DNA of 64,000 nt from CAYJAB01 sp964368305. Lineage in GTDB: Bacteria > Bacillota_I > Bacilli_A > Erysipelotrichales > Erysipelotrichaceae. The stretch's first letter is position 1. Each line of letters opens with the position of its first letter. Position numbers and translations under genes: made by a program. The stretch spans positions 186,001 to 250,000 of the forward strand of contig CAYJAB010000001.1 of NCBI GenBank assembly GCA_964368305.1, read 5' to 3'. The notes under the pieces were generated by a model. The model did no database searches. It was not told the origin of the DNA and worked only from the letters and a program-made list of their open reading frames with translations. Of this stretch, positions 44,232 through 52,426 are shown piece by piece.

Positions 44232-44405
44232 AACCTCTAAAACACAACTTTATATTTTCCCTACAAAAGACTAGGGTATAACATTATTAACAAACTTGGT
44301 AAAAGATGGAAAAAGGAGTAATAATGAAAAGAAAACTACGATTTAATCAATGAAATACATAATTTATATATAATTTGTTATCTTAAAGTCAAGGAGGGAA
44401 ACACA
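44232..44405. other. Decayed intergenic segment upstream of the AgrD-like gene
   Basis: AT-rich, with a weak CCCTA/TAGGG hairpin (44259-44276). A nine-codon frame (44324-44353, MKRKLRFNQ) has a good AAGGAG SD, which could be the stump of a lost gene. Right edge carries the AAGGAGGG SD of the AgrD-like peptide. Confidence 0.4.
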
Positions 44406-44510
44406 ATGAATTATATTGTATCATTATTAAATCTAGTATTAGAGAGTTCTGCAGCTCCATCTGCTTGGGGATTTTATAAACCAGAACCTATCAAACAAGA
44501 ATCTAAATAA
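44406..44510 (+). CDS. AgrD-like cyclic lactone autoinducer precursor peptide
   Basis: Thirty-four codons with a near-perfect SD (AAGGAGGG) 8 nt upstream. Layout matches AgrD: hydrophobic/amphipathic N-terminal helix (IVSLLNLVL), core PSAWGFY, and a charged C-terminal tail KPEPIKQESK. Ser19 replaces the usual thiolactone Cys, implying a lactone ring as in Enterococcus GBAP and the 'cyclic lactone autoinducer' family. It has its own terminator. No agrB or agrC is nearby; a truncated AgrA-like receiver follows. Processing therefore needs an AgrB encoded elsewhere, or the locus is a relic. Confidence 0.72.
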   Translation: MNYIVSLLNLVLESSAAPSAWGFYKPEPIKQESK

Positions 44511-44533
44511 TATCTAGTATTACAAAATAAAGA

Positions 44534-44578
44534 GAGATAAACAATTGGGTGCGGTTCAGCTCAGAGTTTATCTTTTTT
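44534..44578 (+). terminator. Terminator after the AgrD-like gene
   Basis: Stem AGATAAAC/GTTTATCT (44534-44541 with 44565-44572), 23-nt loop, seven T's. Confidence 0.65.
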
Positions 44579-44614
44579 TGTGTATAACCTTATGGAATAA
44601 TATCGCCTTAACTA

Positions 44615-44643
44615 TTGAAAAGCGTATATTGAAATTATATAAT
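44615..44643 (+). promoter_or_regulatory. Near-consensus promoter before the AgrA-like remnant
   Basis: TTGAAA (44615-44620), 17-nt spacer, TATAAT (44638-44643). Just upstream, CTTAACTAT (44607-44615) resembles half a LytTR (AgrA) binding repeat. Confidence 0.65.
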
Positions 44644-44690
44644 GTGATTGTAAATAGTATGTGAATGGACATAGTTAGGGGAGTGTTCTT

Positions 44691-44813
44691 ATGTTGCAGA
44701 TTTCGATAGTAGATGATGAATCTATCTTTAGAGAAAAACATCATAAAATCATTACTTTCGGTGATAGTTACAGAAGAGAAATTTATGAATACCTTGATGG
44801 TTCTGTAAAATAA
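44691..44813 (+). pseudogene. Truncated AgrA/LytTR-type response regulator remnant
   Basis: Forty codons starting MLQISIVDDESIFREKHHKIIT, the first strand and acidic pair of a receiver domain, then diverging. The phospho-acceptor Asp region and the LytTR DNA-binding domain are missing. SD AGGGGAG and a near-consensus promoter are retained. The same frame continues after the TAA into the protein at 44838, so this may be a fusion scar. Confidence 0.55.
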
Positions 44814-44837
44814 GTTGTAATTTCGGGTGGTACAATA

Positions 44838-45221
44838 ATGAGAATTTCTCCAGAGATTATTACTGGAACAATTACTGGTGGTAATTATTCATCTGGATCA
44901 TATTATTATGTTAGAACAGGTGCTAAAGTTATAGCAACTTGGGGAGTTGTAACAGTAAGTTATTGTGCAAATTTTGAGGGTTCACCTCAATCTGGAAAAA
45001 TACATTCTGTATATGATTATGGTATTATTACAGCAGGAGGAACTTATAATTTTGGTGATTTAAGTATTACTAGATCAGATGCAACATGTTCTTCTCCAGC
45101 AGAAGCTAGATTATTCTTTGATGCAACAGTAACTGGAGGTTTTGGTCAAGCAACTTTTTATTTGAGACTTTATGTGCCTAAAGGCAGTGGAGCTTATGCA
45201 AAATTAGCTGTTCTTAATTAA
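44838..45221 (+). CDS. Unknown beta-rich protein, possibly a 5'-truncated secreted protein
   Basis: Protein of 127 residues rich in Gly, Thr, Tyr and Val (TITGGNYSSGSYYYVRTG...LYVPKGSGAYAKLAVLN) with two Cys. It has no signal peptide although its composition is that of an exported beta protein. The reading frame extends upstream (VVISGGTIM) to the TAA at 44811-44813 and is continuous with the preceding remnant. SD is weak. Not recognised; could be a surviving 3' portion. Confidence 0.55.
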   Translation: MRISPEIITGTITGGNYSSGSYYYVRTGAKVIATWGVVTVSYCANFEGSPQSGKIHSVYDYGIITAGGTYNFGDLSITRSDATCSSPAEARLFFDATVTGGFGQATFYLRLYVPKGSGAYAKLAVLN

Positions 45222-45259
45222 GTAACATGAATTGAGACAGTGTAGGAAAGGAGGGAATT

Positions 45260-45409
45260 ATGAATAACATTGAAATAATGATGCTTTTATCATCATGGAT
45301 GCCATTTGTATATTTTGTCATATCCATACTATTAATCGTTGTATTAATATTATTGATTGTATTAATGATATTAATCATTAAGAGGCATATAATGAACAGA
45401 AAAAATTAA
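45260..45409 (+). CDS. Small single-span membrane peptide
   Basis: Forty-nine codons (start MNNIEIMMLLSSWMPFVYF) with AAAGGAGGG immediately upstream. One long Ile/Leu/Val helix (about 16-40) is followed by a basic tail KRHIMNRKN. Resembles small membrane peptides such as toxins or regulatory microproteins; no family recognised. No antitoxin-like RNA is visible. Confidence 0.5.
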   Translation: MNNIEIMMLLSSWMPFVYFVISILLIVVLILLIVLMILIIKRHIMNRKN

Positions 45410-45438
45410 CTTAGATAGCAATTGTTAATGATTCATAA

Positions 45439-46023
45439 AATATTACATTATATCCAGTAATTGAAGAAGCTGCTGATATCACAATAATAATGAACCCAAA
45501 TGGAGGAATATATATTGCTGGTACAGATAATAGAAGCGAAGTTATTCCTCCAAATACAGCATTACCAACGGGTAGTGTTGAAGAACCGACATTCGACAAT
45601 AACATATTTGTTGGATGGAGATTACCAAATAATACTGTTATAAGTACTGAAACGTTAAAAACCACAGTATTTGCAATTGATACAGAAGTAGTAGCGGTTT
45701 GGGAAGAAGATGCAAACGATGATAAGATTGCAGACATCTATCAAACTCAAGTGATTTATAAAATTGTAAATGGAACTTGGGATGGAGTAAGTTCTGCGGA
45801 TATCACTGAGTGGATAACATTTAGAGATAATGAAGGAAACCCATCTGTTGCTGTAGGTTCAATTGGAGAAATTCTTAAAACTCCTACACCAACGCCTACA
45901 CCTACACTGGAAGTAACGTTACCACAAACAGGTGATAGTTCTAATGCATATGTTTGGATTGGATTAATGGCTTTAGCAGTAGTTGGGATTATAATCTCAA
46001 AAAAGAAAAAAGAAGTTAAATAA
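45439..46023 (+). pseudogene. 3' remnant of an LPXTG-anchored surface protein
   Basis: The C-terminal part of a sortase-anchored protein: an InlB-like repeat (from ITLYPVIEEAADITIIMNPNGG), a second beta module, a TPTPTPTP linker, LPQTGD, a hydrophobic helix and a KKKKEVK tail. The frame is closed upstream by TAA at 45436-45438, and the first ATG (45490) has no SD and lies mid-domain. There is no signal peptide, so it cannot be exported as it stands. It probably once continued upstream. Confidence 0.75.
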
Positions 46024-46210
46024 TTTATAATTAAGAGGTGTTCCAAGATCTCTTTTTTATTTACGTTTGTAGTTATTTATATTTTATCAATGATATGTAG
46101 TAAAGATTTTTATAATAGACTGCTGTTTTTAGCGATTATGGCAGGATTCTCGTTTTATGTCCTGTTAATATTTCAATAGAATAATAGAATTGGTTATGAA
46201 GGAGGGTGTC

Positions 46211-46720
46211 ATGGATCAAAAAAAGATGGGTTCATTTATGAAAGAATTGCGTAATGAAAAGAAAATTACGCAAGAAGAGCTTTCTGAAATCTTAGGTGTT
46301 TCTAACAAAACTGTTTCTAGATGGGAAACGGGCAACAATATGCCAGATATAGTTCTCTTGATGGAAATATCTGATTTTTATGAAGTAGATATCAGAGAGC
46401 TACTTAATGGGGAAAGGGAAAATAAAAATATGGATGAAAATCTAAAAGAAACAATATTGAAAGTTGCTGAATATGATGTTGAAGAAAATTTAAACACGAT
46501 AAAAAAATTAAATAAATCTTCAATACTAGGTATTTTATCATTGGCAATATATATTATCTTGTCGAATAGTACGTCTTTAAAAACATCAGTAAATGATTTT
46601 ATTGAAGGTATAATGCTTGGGTTATCTTTTGGAGCGCTTATTGTGGGTTTTATATGCACGACTAAATACGGAATTAAAAGTAGAGCATTCAAACAACGTA
46701 TCTTAGAAAAACTTAAATAA
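46211..46720 (+). CDS. XRE-family regulator with C-terminal membrane segments
   Basis: Protein of 169 residues from ATG 46211, which follows AAGGAGGG (46199-46206). N-terminal helix-turn-helix (MKELRNEKKITQEELSEILGVSNKTVSRWE, about 8-40), a linker, then two hydrophobic segments. This is a membrane-tethered Cro/CI-type regulator common in Firmicutes. Target unknown; the adjacent relic patch or its own gene are candidates. Confidence 0.82.
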   Translation: MDQKKMGSFMKELRNEKKITQEELSEILGVSNKTVSRWETGNNMPDIVLLMEISDFYEVDIRELLNGERENKNMDENLKETILKVAEYDVEENLNTIKKLNKSSILGILSLAIYIILSNSTSLKTSVNDFIEGIMLGLSFGALIVGFICTTKYGIKSRAFKQRILEKLK

Positions 46721-46796
46721 TGTAAATTGTTAGAAAGGCTAAGATAAATATAGATTTTGATAGAGAATTTGTGGATGAGATTGTAAAAGAACGCTA

Positions 46797-46826
46797 TTGT
46801 TTAATGAAATGAAAACATAGTATAAT
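46797..46826 (+). promoter_or_regulatory. Promoter of DUF975 gene
   Basis: TTGTTT (46797-46802), 18-nt spacer, TATAAT (46821-46826); 26 bp before the ATG. Confidence 0.6.
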
Positions 46827-46852
46827 ATGATGTAAGTAAAGGGGGAGTTAAT

Positions 46853-47611
46853 ATGAGTCGTGTAAAAGGAGAATTTGAAATCAAAGAGGTAAAAAGACAA
46901 GCACGTGAAATGTATAAAAAAAATGCTGTGCATATGATTTTGATTTGTGCATTAACAAGTATCATATCAGGGACGAATTTATCTGCTGTGATTACAGAAG
47001 GTACAAGCCAAATTGAATATATTTATACATTTTTAATTTTTGATATAGATGTATCAAATTTAATTGTTGGATTGTCTACTTCAATGGTGATAGGTCTAAT
47101 GATTATGGGATTCTTATTTACCGTCTTAATTGTGAATCCCCTAGTATCTGGAATTATGAATTATTTAAAATCAATTGTAATTGGGGAATCTGATACAAGT
47201 ATTATTTTCTTTGCGTTTCAAAAAGGTCAATATAAAAGAGTTGTACTGACAAACTTATGGATTACATTAAAAGTTTTACTGGGAATATTCTTATTTATTA
47301 TTCCTGGTATTATTTGGATGATTCAATATTTGTTCTCTTCTTATGTGCTGTATGATTATCCTGATCTTTCTGAAAGAGAAGTTATGAAAAAATCATCTGA
47401 GTTAACATATGGAAATAAAATGGATATCTTCTTATTGATGTTGTCTTTTATACTATGGTATTTATTGGCTGGCTTAATTCCATTTGGGAATTTATTAATT
47501 GCTCCTTATGTAACGTTGTCAGGGTTATTTGCTTATTTAACAATTAAAGGTACAGTAGATGCAACAGAGACTATTGTAGAAGAAGTGGATTCAATTGATG
47601 AATTATTATAA
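46853..47611 (+). CDS. DUF975 family membrane protein
   Basis: Integral membrane protein of 252 residues with about five hydrophobic segments. Family features include the N-terminal KRQAREMYKKNA motif and the central WITLKVLLGIFLFIIPGIIW...YDYPDLSEREVMKKSSELTYGNK region. Function unknown in general. Monocistronic with a GGGGGAG SD. Confidence 0.82.
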   Translation: MSRVKGEFEIKEVKRQAREMYKKNAVHMILICALTSIISGTNLSAVITEGTSQIEYIYTFLIFDIDVSNLIVGLSTSMVIGLMIMGFLFTVLIVNPLVSGIMNYLKSIVIGESDTSIIFFAFQKGQYKRVVLTNLWITLKVLLGIFLFIIPGIIWMIQYLFSSYVLYDYPDLSEREVMKKSSELTYGNKMDIFLLMLSFILWYLLAGLIPFGNLLIAPYVTLSGLFAYLTIKGTVDATETIVEEVDSIDELL

Positions 47612-47614
47612 TAG

Positions 47615-47646
47615 AAAGACTAAGTGAAATTCACTTAGTCTTTTAT
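47615..47646 (+). terminator. Rho-independent terminator after DUF975 gene
   Basis: Perfect stem AAAGACTAAGTG/CACTTAGTCTTT with a 5-nt AT loop and a T-run. Confidence 0.88.
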
Positions 47647-47694
47647 TTATCTCTGATATAAATAGAGGTATAATATAAAAAAGGATGTAGCAAT

Positions 47695-49104
47695 ATGAAA
47701 AAAACAGGACTGCTGGCTGCAATCTCATCGTTAAGTGGGAAATATGGTGTAGGAGATTTAGGAGAAGGTGCATACTTATTTGTTGATTGGTTAAGTAAAT
47801 CAAAAGTGAAAGTATGGCAAATACTTCCACTTCACCCTTTGGGGTATGGGAATTCTCCATATCAATCAAGTTCTACATATGCAGCAGATGAAATTTATAT
47901 TGATTTAGGTCAATTAAAAGAAATTGGTCTTTTAAAACAGGTTCCTTTTTTTGATTTTAAATCTTCAAAGTGTACTTTTGAAAAGACAAGAAAATTAAAA
48001 GAGAAATATTTAAGAAAAGCATTTGAGGCTTTTATGGATTCTGGTGAGTTAAAGAATGAATTTGAATGTTTTAAACAAGATAGTTTTTGGCTGTCGCAAT
48101 ATGCAGAGTATGTTATGCTTAAAAAAGAGAATCATTTTAAGAGTTGGGATAAGTGGGAAGTGTTTGTGGTAGATGATAAACAAGTTGAGTATGTTAAGTT
48201 TGTGCAGTTTATCTTTTTTAAACAATGGTTTAAATTGAAAGCGTACGCAAATGATAAAGGAATTGAAATTATGGGGGATATGCCAATTTATGTGGGGTAT
48301 GATTCTTCTGATGTATATTATGGAAAAGAGAATTTTTTATTAGATGAAAATAATCAACCGACATTTATTGCGGGTGTTCCACCAGATTATTTTAGTGAAA
48401 CAGGACAAAGATGGGGCAATCCAATTTATGATTGGGAATATATGAAACACACACAGTTTAAGTTTTGGATTGATCGATTAAACTGGGCAAATCAAATATA
48501 CGATAGAGTGCGAATTGATCACTTTAGGGCATTTGATACGTATTGGAAAATTCCTGCAGAGTGTAAAACAGCAGAATTGGGAGAGTGGGTTGAAGCACCG
48601 GGGTATGCATTATTAAATGAAGTGTATGATAAAATTCCTAATATTCATATTATGGTAGAAGATTTAGGGGAATTAAGAGATGAAGTCATTCAGCTAAAAG
48701 ATGCGTATAATTTAGCGGGTATGAAAGTTATTCAATTTGAATCGGATGCGAATCCAGTGTTTAAAGAAAATAGTATCTTATATACAGGTACACATGATAA
48801 TCAAACTTTAAAAGGGTGGATCAAGAGTCTTAGTATAGAAAGAAAAGATGTTGTGTTAAACTATACTTGTAAATATGTAGATGAAAGTCTTTCAAATAAA
48901 GTTATAAAGTATTGTTTGGATAGTGATGCGAATCTTGTGGTGATTGCACTGCAAGATGTATTAGATTTAGATGATAGTGCGCGTATGAATACACCATCGA
49001 CTGTAAATGATGTGAATTGGACATGGAAGATAAAATCAGTGAAGCAATTGTATGTAGTGTTAAATAAGTTGAAAGAGTGGATAGATAAATCAAATAGAGG
49101 GTAA
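47695..49104 (+). CDS. malQ: 4-alpha-glucanotransferase (MalQ)
   Basis: GH77 disproportionating enzyme acting on maltodextrins and complementing glgB/glgP at 6.5-10.8 kb. Conserved blocks: WQILPLHPLGYGNSPYQSSS; nucleophile Asp in YDRVRIDHFRAFDTYWKIPA; acid Glu in VEDLG; and TGTHDNQTLKGW. 469 residues, slightly short of the roughly 500 usual. TATAAT (47669-47674) lies upstream without a good -35. The MalK-type ATPase gene follows after 2 bp. Confidence 0.94.
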   Translation: MKKTGLLAAISSLSGKYGVGDLGEGAYLFVDWLSKSKVKVWQILPLHPLGYGNSPYQSSSTYAADEIYIDLGQLKEIGLLKQVPFFDFKSSKCTFEKTRKLKEKYLRKAFEAFMDSGELKNEFECFKQDSFWLSQYAEYVMLKKENHFKSWDKWEVFVVDDKQVEYVKFVQFIFFKQWFKLKAYANDKGIEIMGDMPIYVGYDSSDVYYGKENFLLDENNQPTFIAGVPPDYFSETGQRWGNPIYDWEYMKHTQFKFWIDRLNWANQIYDRVRIDHFRAFDTYWKIPAECKTAELGEWVEAPGYALLNEVYDKIPNIHIMVEDLGELRDEVIQLKDAYNLAGMKVIQFESDANPVFKENSILYTGTHDNQTLKGWIKSLSIERKDVVLNYTCKYVDESLSNKVIKYCLDSDANLVVIALQDVLDLDDSARMNTPSTVNDVNWTWKIKSVKQLYVVLNKLKEWIDKSNRG

Positions 49105-49106
49105 TT

Positions 49107-50162
49107 ATGGCACATGTAGAATTAAAAAATTTAAGAAAAATTTATCCAAATCAAGTAGAGGCAATTAAACGATTAAACTTGAAGATTGATGCTGGAGAGT
49201 TTTTAGTGATTGTAGGTCCTTCAGGTAGTGGAAAGACTACGCTTTTAAGAATGATTGCGGGGCTTGAAAAAACCACAGAGGGTGAGGTTTGTTTTGATGG
49301 TGTCTGCATGAATCAACTCGATCCTAAAAATCGTAAAATTGCGATGGTTTTTCAAACACCTGCCTTATTTCCTGATTTAACGGTGAGGGAAAATATTTTA
49401 TTTGGGTATGAAGGGGATCATAAAAAATTAGATGAAGCGGTGGCGTTTTTGAAAATCTCTGATCTATTAGATCGTAAACCACTTCAACTCTCAGGTGGGC
49501 AAAGACAAAGAGTGTCGCTTGCAAGAGCAATGATTCGAACGTCTAGTGTGTTTTTGTTTGATGAGCCGTTGTCGAGTCTTGATGCGAAACTAAAAAATCA
49601 GGCAAGACAAGAGATTGTGAAAATGCATCAAAAAAAGAAGTCTACTTTTATTTATGTAACACATGATCAAAATGAAGCACTAAGTATGGCATCTCGTGTG
49701 GTTGTGATGAACAAAGGTGAAATTGTACAGGTGGCTTCGCCAAGTGAATTATATAATTATCCAAGTAATTTGTTTGTGGCAACATTTATTGGGGATGTAC
49801 AAATGAATGTGGTAGATGTGGTTATAAGGTCAAAGAATCAAAGATATGGCTTAGTGTTAGATGAAACTTTTGTAAAGTTAAACCACTTAGGATTAAATCA
49901 ATATGTGGATCAAAGTATTGTGATGGGTCTGCGTGCGGAAGATTTCTATCTTTATAAAGATAAAAAAGAAGGAAGCTTCAAAGGGAATGTAGTATCGATG
50001 GAATATGCAGGTGCAAATATTTATTTAAATGTTGAGGTATGTGGGTATACTTTTGTAATAAAAACAACACAGGACTTTGAATTTGCGAGTGAAGTATGGG
50101 TTGAATTTGAATTAAATAAAATACATTTATTTGATAAAGTAACAAAAATGAGAATTGGATAA
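49107..50162 (+). CDS. Sugar ABC transporter ATP-binding protein (MsmK/UgpC/MalK type)
   Basis: ATPase of 351 residues. Walker A GPSGSGKTT, signature LSGGQRQRVSLARAM, Walker B SVFLFDEPLSSLD, H-loop VTHDQ, then a C-terminal TOBE/MalK regulatory domain. No cognate permease or binding protein is adjacent, so it probably energises several sugar importers, as MsmK does in streptococci. Sharing a transcript with malQ suggests maltodextrin uptake. Confidence 0.92.
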   Translation: MAHVELKNLRKIYPNQVEAIKRLNLKIDAGEFLVIVGPSGSGKTTLLRMIAGLEKTTEGEVCFDGVCMNQLDPKNRKIAMVFQTPALFPDLTVRENILFGYEGDHKKLDEAVAFLKISDLLDRKPLQLSGGQRQRVSLARAMIRTSSVFLFDEPLSSLDAKLKNQARQEIVKMHQKKKSTFIYVTHDQNEALSMASRVVVMNKGEIVQVASPSELYNYPSNLFVATFIGDVQMNVVDVVIRSKNQRYGLVLDETFVKLNHLGLNQYVDQSIVMGLRAEDFYLYKDKKEGSFKGNVVSMEYAGANIYLNVEVCGYTFVIKTTQDFEFASEVWVEFELNKIHLFDKVTKMRIG

Positions 50163-50250
50163 AGTGGTTTACAACTGAAAAAAATGAAGTATAATAAAGT
50201 GTAGAAATAGCCTTATTTTAAAGGATAAAAAGAGAATAAAATAAATTTAA

Positions 50251-50279
50251 AAAAGTACTTGTAATGGCAAGTGCTTTTT
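50251..50279 (+). terminator. Terminator upstream of the S10 operon, overlapping its promoter
   Basis: 11-bp stem AAAAGTACTTG/CAAGTGCTTTT (one T-G pair), 6-nt loop and T-run. Its loop-proximal left arm contains the -35 of the S10 promoter. Confidence 0.8.
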
Positions 50280-50287
50280 GTTATACT
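50259..50287 (+). promoter_or_regulatory. Promoter of the S10 ribosomal operon
   Basis: TTGTAA (50259-50264), 17-nt spacer, TATACT (50282-50287), embedded in the terminator hairpin. Confidence 0.75.
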
Positions 50288-50292
50288 ATGAG

Positions 50293-50400
50293 GTGCATCC
50301 GCATTGACGTGCGAGGTTGCTGACACACCGGCAAGCGTTGTCATGACTGGTGAGAAGTTGGGTAATTCGCATCGAGCGGGATCACAATAATGTGATCGAA
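50293..50400 (+). promoter_or_regulatory. Ribosomal S10-operon leader RNA
   Basis: A structured 5' leader of over 100 nt. The conserved Firmicute S10-leader core GCGAGGTTGCTGACACACCG occurs at about 50311-50330, followed by complementary segments (GCAAGCGTTGTCATGACTGG; ATTCGCATCGAGCGGGATC). It presumably mediates feedback by a ribosomal protein such as L4, by analogy with known S10 leaders. Confidence 0.75.
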
Positions 50401-50419
50401 AATATGAAGGAGGAAATTC

Positions 50420-50731
50420 ATGGCAAAGAATAGCGTACGTATTCGATTAAAAGCATACGAACACAGAACTCTAGATGCTGCTGCAGAAAAAATTATTTCA
50501 TCTGCAAATGAGCACGGAGCAAAAAAAGTTGTTGGTCCAGTACCACTACCAACAGAAAAACAAGTAGTTACGATTTTAAGAGCGGTACACAAATACAAGG
50601 ATTCTCGTGAACAATTTGAAATTAGAACGCATAAACGTTTGATTGAGATTGTTGGACCTACTGCAGAAACTATCGACGCATTAAGTCGTTTAGAACTAGC
50701 AAGTGGTGTTGACATCGAGATCAAACTGTAG
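50420..50731 (+). CDS. rpsJ: 30S ribosomal protein S10
   Basis: Head protein of the small subunit and NusG/NusB partner in antitermination. 103 residues starting MAKNSVRIRLKAYEHR; RTHKRLIEIVGPT block present. First gene of the S10 operon; AGGAGG SD. Confidence 0.97.
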   Translation: MAKNSVRIRLKAYEHRTLDAAAEKIISSANEHGAKKVVGPVPLPTEKQVVTILRAVHKYKDSREQFEIRTHKRLIEIVGPTAETIDALSRLELASGVDIEIKL

Positions 50732-50744
50732 TGGAGGTGAAATC

Positions 50745-51431
50745 ATGAAAGGTATTTTAGGAAGAAAACTTGGCATGACTCAAGTATTCGCTACTGATGG
50801 TTCTTTAATCGCAGTTACAGTAGTTGAAGCTACACCAAATGTAGTTATGCAAAAGAAAACAGTTGAAACAGATGGTTATGAAGCTGTACAACTTGGATTT
50901 GAAGACGTAAAAGAAAGACGTGCTACTAAAGCGAGCGTTGGACATGCGAAAAAAGCAGAGACTGCGCCAAAACGTTTTGTAAGAGAAATCCGTGGAGCTG
51001 AAATGATGAATTTAGAAATCGGTAGCAAAGTAGACGTTAGTTTATTTGAAGCTGGTGACATCGTTGACGTTTCTGGTGTTTCAAAAGGTAAAGGGTTTAA
51101 CGGAACGATTGTTCGTAACAATGCTTCTTTAGGGCCTGCTACACATGGTTCTGGACATCACAGACACATTGGTTCATTAGCTACTATCGGTAGAAATAAT
51201 GGTGTAATCAACAAAGGAACAGCTATGGCTGGTCAACATGGTGGATTTACAACAACAAACCAAAACTTAGAAGTTATTAAAGTAGATGTTGAAAACAACT
51301 ACATCCTTATTAAAGGAAACGTTCCTGGACCAAGAAGAGGTTTAGTAACGGTTAAATCGGCAGTTAAATCTGCTAAAAAAGTACAAGCTGTAGATTTAGT
51401 AAATTATAATGCTGCAGCGGAAGGGGAGTAA
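50745..51431 (+). CDS. rplC: 50S ribosomal protein L3
   Basis: Assembly initiator protein near the peptidyl-transferase centre. 228 residues starting MKGILGRKLGMTQVF; this ATG follows GTGGAGGTGA, and the longer frame overlapping rpsJ is not used. Long loop GHHRHIGSLATIGRNNGVINK is present. Confidence 0.97.
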   Translation: MKGILGRKLGMTQVFATDGSLIAVTVVEATPNVVMQKKTVETDGYEAVQLGFEDVKERRATKASVGHAKKAETAPKRFVREIRGAEMMNLEIGSKVDVSLFEAGDIVDVSGVSKGKGFNGTIVRNNASLGPATHGSGHHRHIGSLATIGRNNGVINKGTAMAGQHGGFTTTNQNLEVIKVDVENNYILIKGNVPGPRRGLVTVKSAVKSAKKVQAVDLVNYNAAAEGE

Positions 51432-51434
51432 TCT

Positions 51435-52064
51435 ATGCCAAGTGTAAAAGTATATAGTCAAGCTGGTAAAGAACTTCGTGATTTTGATTTAGCAGCTGTA
51501 GTATTTGGAATTGAACCAAATAAACAAGCAATGTTTGATGCAGTAATTATGCAAAGAGCATCTATGCGCCAAGGTACACATGACACTATCAACCGTACAG
51601 AAGTACGTGGTGGTGGTAGAAAGCCTTGGAGACAAAAAGGAACTGGTCGTGCAAGACAAGGTTCTACTCGTTCTCCACAATGGAGAGGGGGAGGAATTGT
51701 ATTTGGACCTACTCCAAGAAGTTATGCATATAGATTAAATCGTAAAGTTCGTCGTTTAGCTTTAAGATCTATCTTATCAGTTAAAGTATTAGAAAATAGT
51801 TTAATGGTATTAGAAAACTTAAATTTCGAAACGATTAAAACAAAAGAGTTTACAAAAGTTATGACTGCATTAAAGTTAGAAACAAAAACTTTATTCGTAG
51901 TTGACGTTAATGAAGAGTGGGAAAATGCATTCTTATCAATGAGAAACTTACCAAACGTAATGTTCTTAACGGTAGAAGGTTTAAACACTTACGATCTTAT
52001 GAATGCTGATAAAGTTGTTATGACAGAAGCAGCAGCAAAAGCAGCAGGGGAGGTTTGGGCTTAA
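51435..52064 (+). CDS. rplD: 50S ribosomal protein L4
   Basis: 209 residues. The extended tunnel loop (NRTEVRGGGRKPWRQKGTGRARQGS) lines the exit tunnel. Candidate autoregulator of the operon via the leader. Stop overlaps the rplW start (TAATG). Confidence 0.97.
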   Translation: MPSVKVYSQAGKELRDFDLAAVVFGIEPNKQAMFDAVIMQRASMRQGTHDTINRTEVRGGGRKPWRQKGTGRARQGSTRSPQWRGGGIVFGPTPRSYAYRLNRKVRRLALRSILSVKVLENSLMVLENLNFETIKTKEFTKVMTALKLETKTLFVVDVNEEWENAFLSMRNLPNVMFLTVEGLNTYDLMNADKVVMTEAAAKAAGEVWA

Positions 52065-52357
52065 TGAAAAATCCTAGAGACATAATCGTCCGTCCTATCA
52101 TCACTGAAAAATCAATGAGAATCATGAAAGATAACAATGAAATCACATTGGAAGTGGCGAAAGGTGCTAATAAAACAGAAGTAAGACAAGCAGTTGAAGC
52201 AATCTTCAATGTTAAAGTTGAAAGAGTAAACATCGCAAACTGCCGTCCTAAAGGTAAAAGAATGGGACGTTACGAAGGTAAAACAAACGCTGTTAGAAAA
52301 GCAATCGTTAAATTACCTGAAGGTCAAGAAATTGACATTTTCTCTGAAAAACAATAG
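52064..52357 (+). CDS. rplW: 50S ribosomal protein L23
   Basis: 97 residues at the tunnel exit, docking site for SRP and trigger factor. Begins MKNPRDIIVRPIITEKS; the ATG overlaps the rplD stop, with GGGGAGG (52047-52053) upstream. Followed by a 69-bp gap containing a CGGGA/TCCCG hairpin. Confidence 0.96.
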   Translation: MKNPRDIIVRPIITEKSMRIMKDNNEITLEVAKGANKTEVRQAVEAIFNVKVERVNIANCRPKGKRMGRYEGKTNAVRKAIVKLPEGQEIDIFSEKQ

Positions 52358-52426
52358 TTTTCAGGAAAACACCGGGAGAATCACGCTATTCCCGAGATAA
52401 AATGCGTAAAAAGGAGAAACTAATCC

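Noticed and set aside
45490..46023. Treating the LPXTG fragment as an intact 177-residue gene
   Set aside because: The ATG is mid-domain, without SD or signal peptide; better explained as a remnant.
52373..52394. Hairpin between rplW and rplB as a terminator
   Set aside because: Short stem without T-run inside an operon; at most a processing or pausing element.
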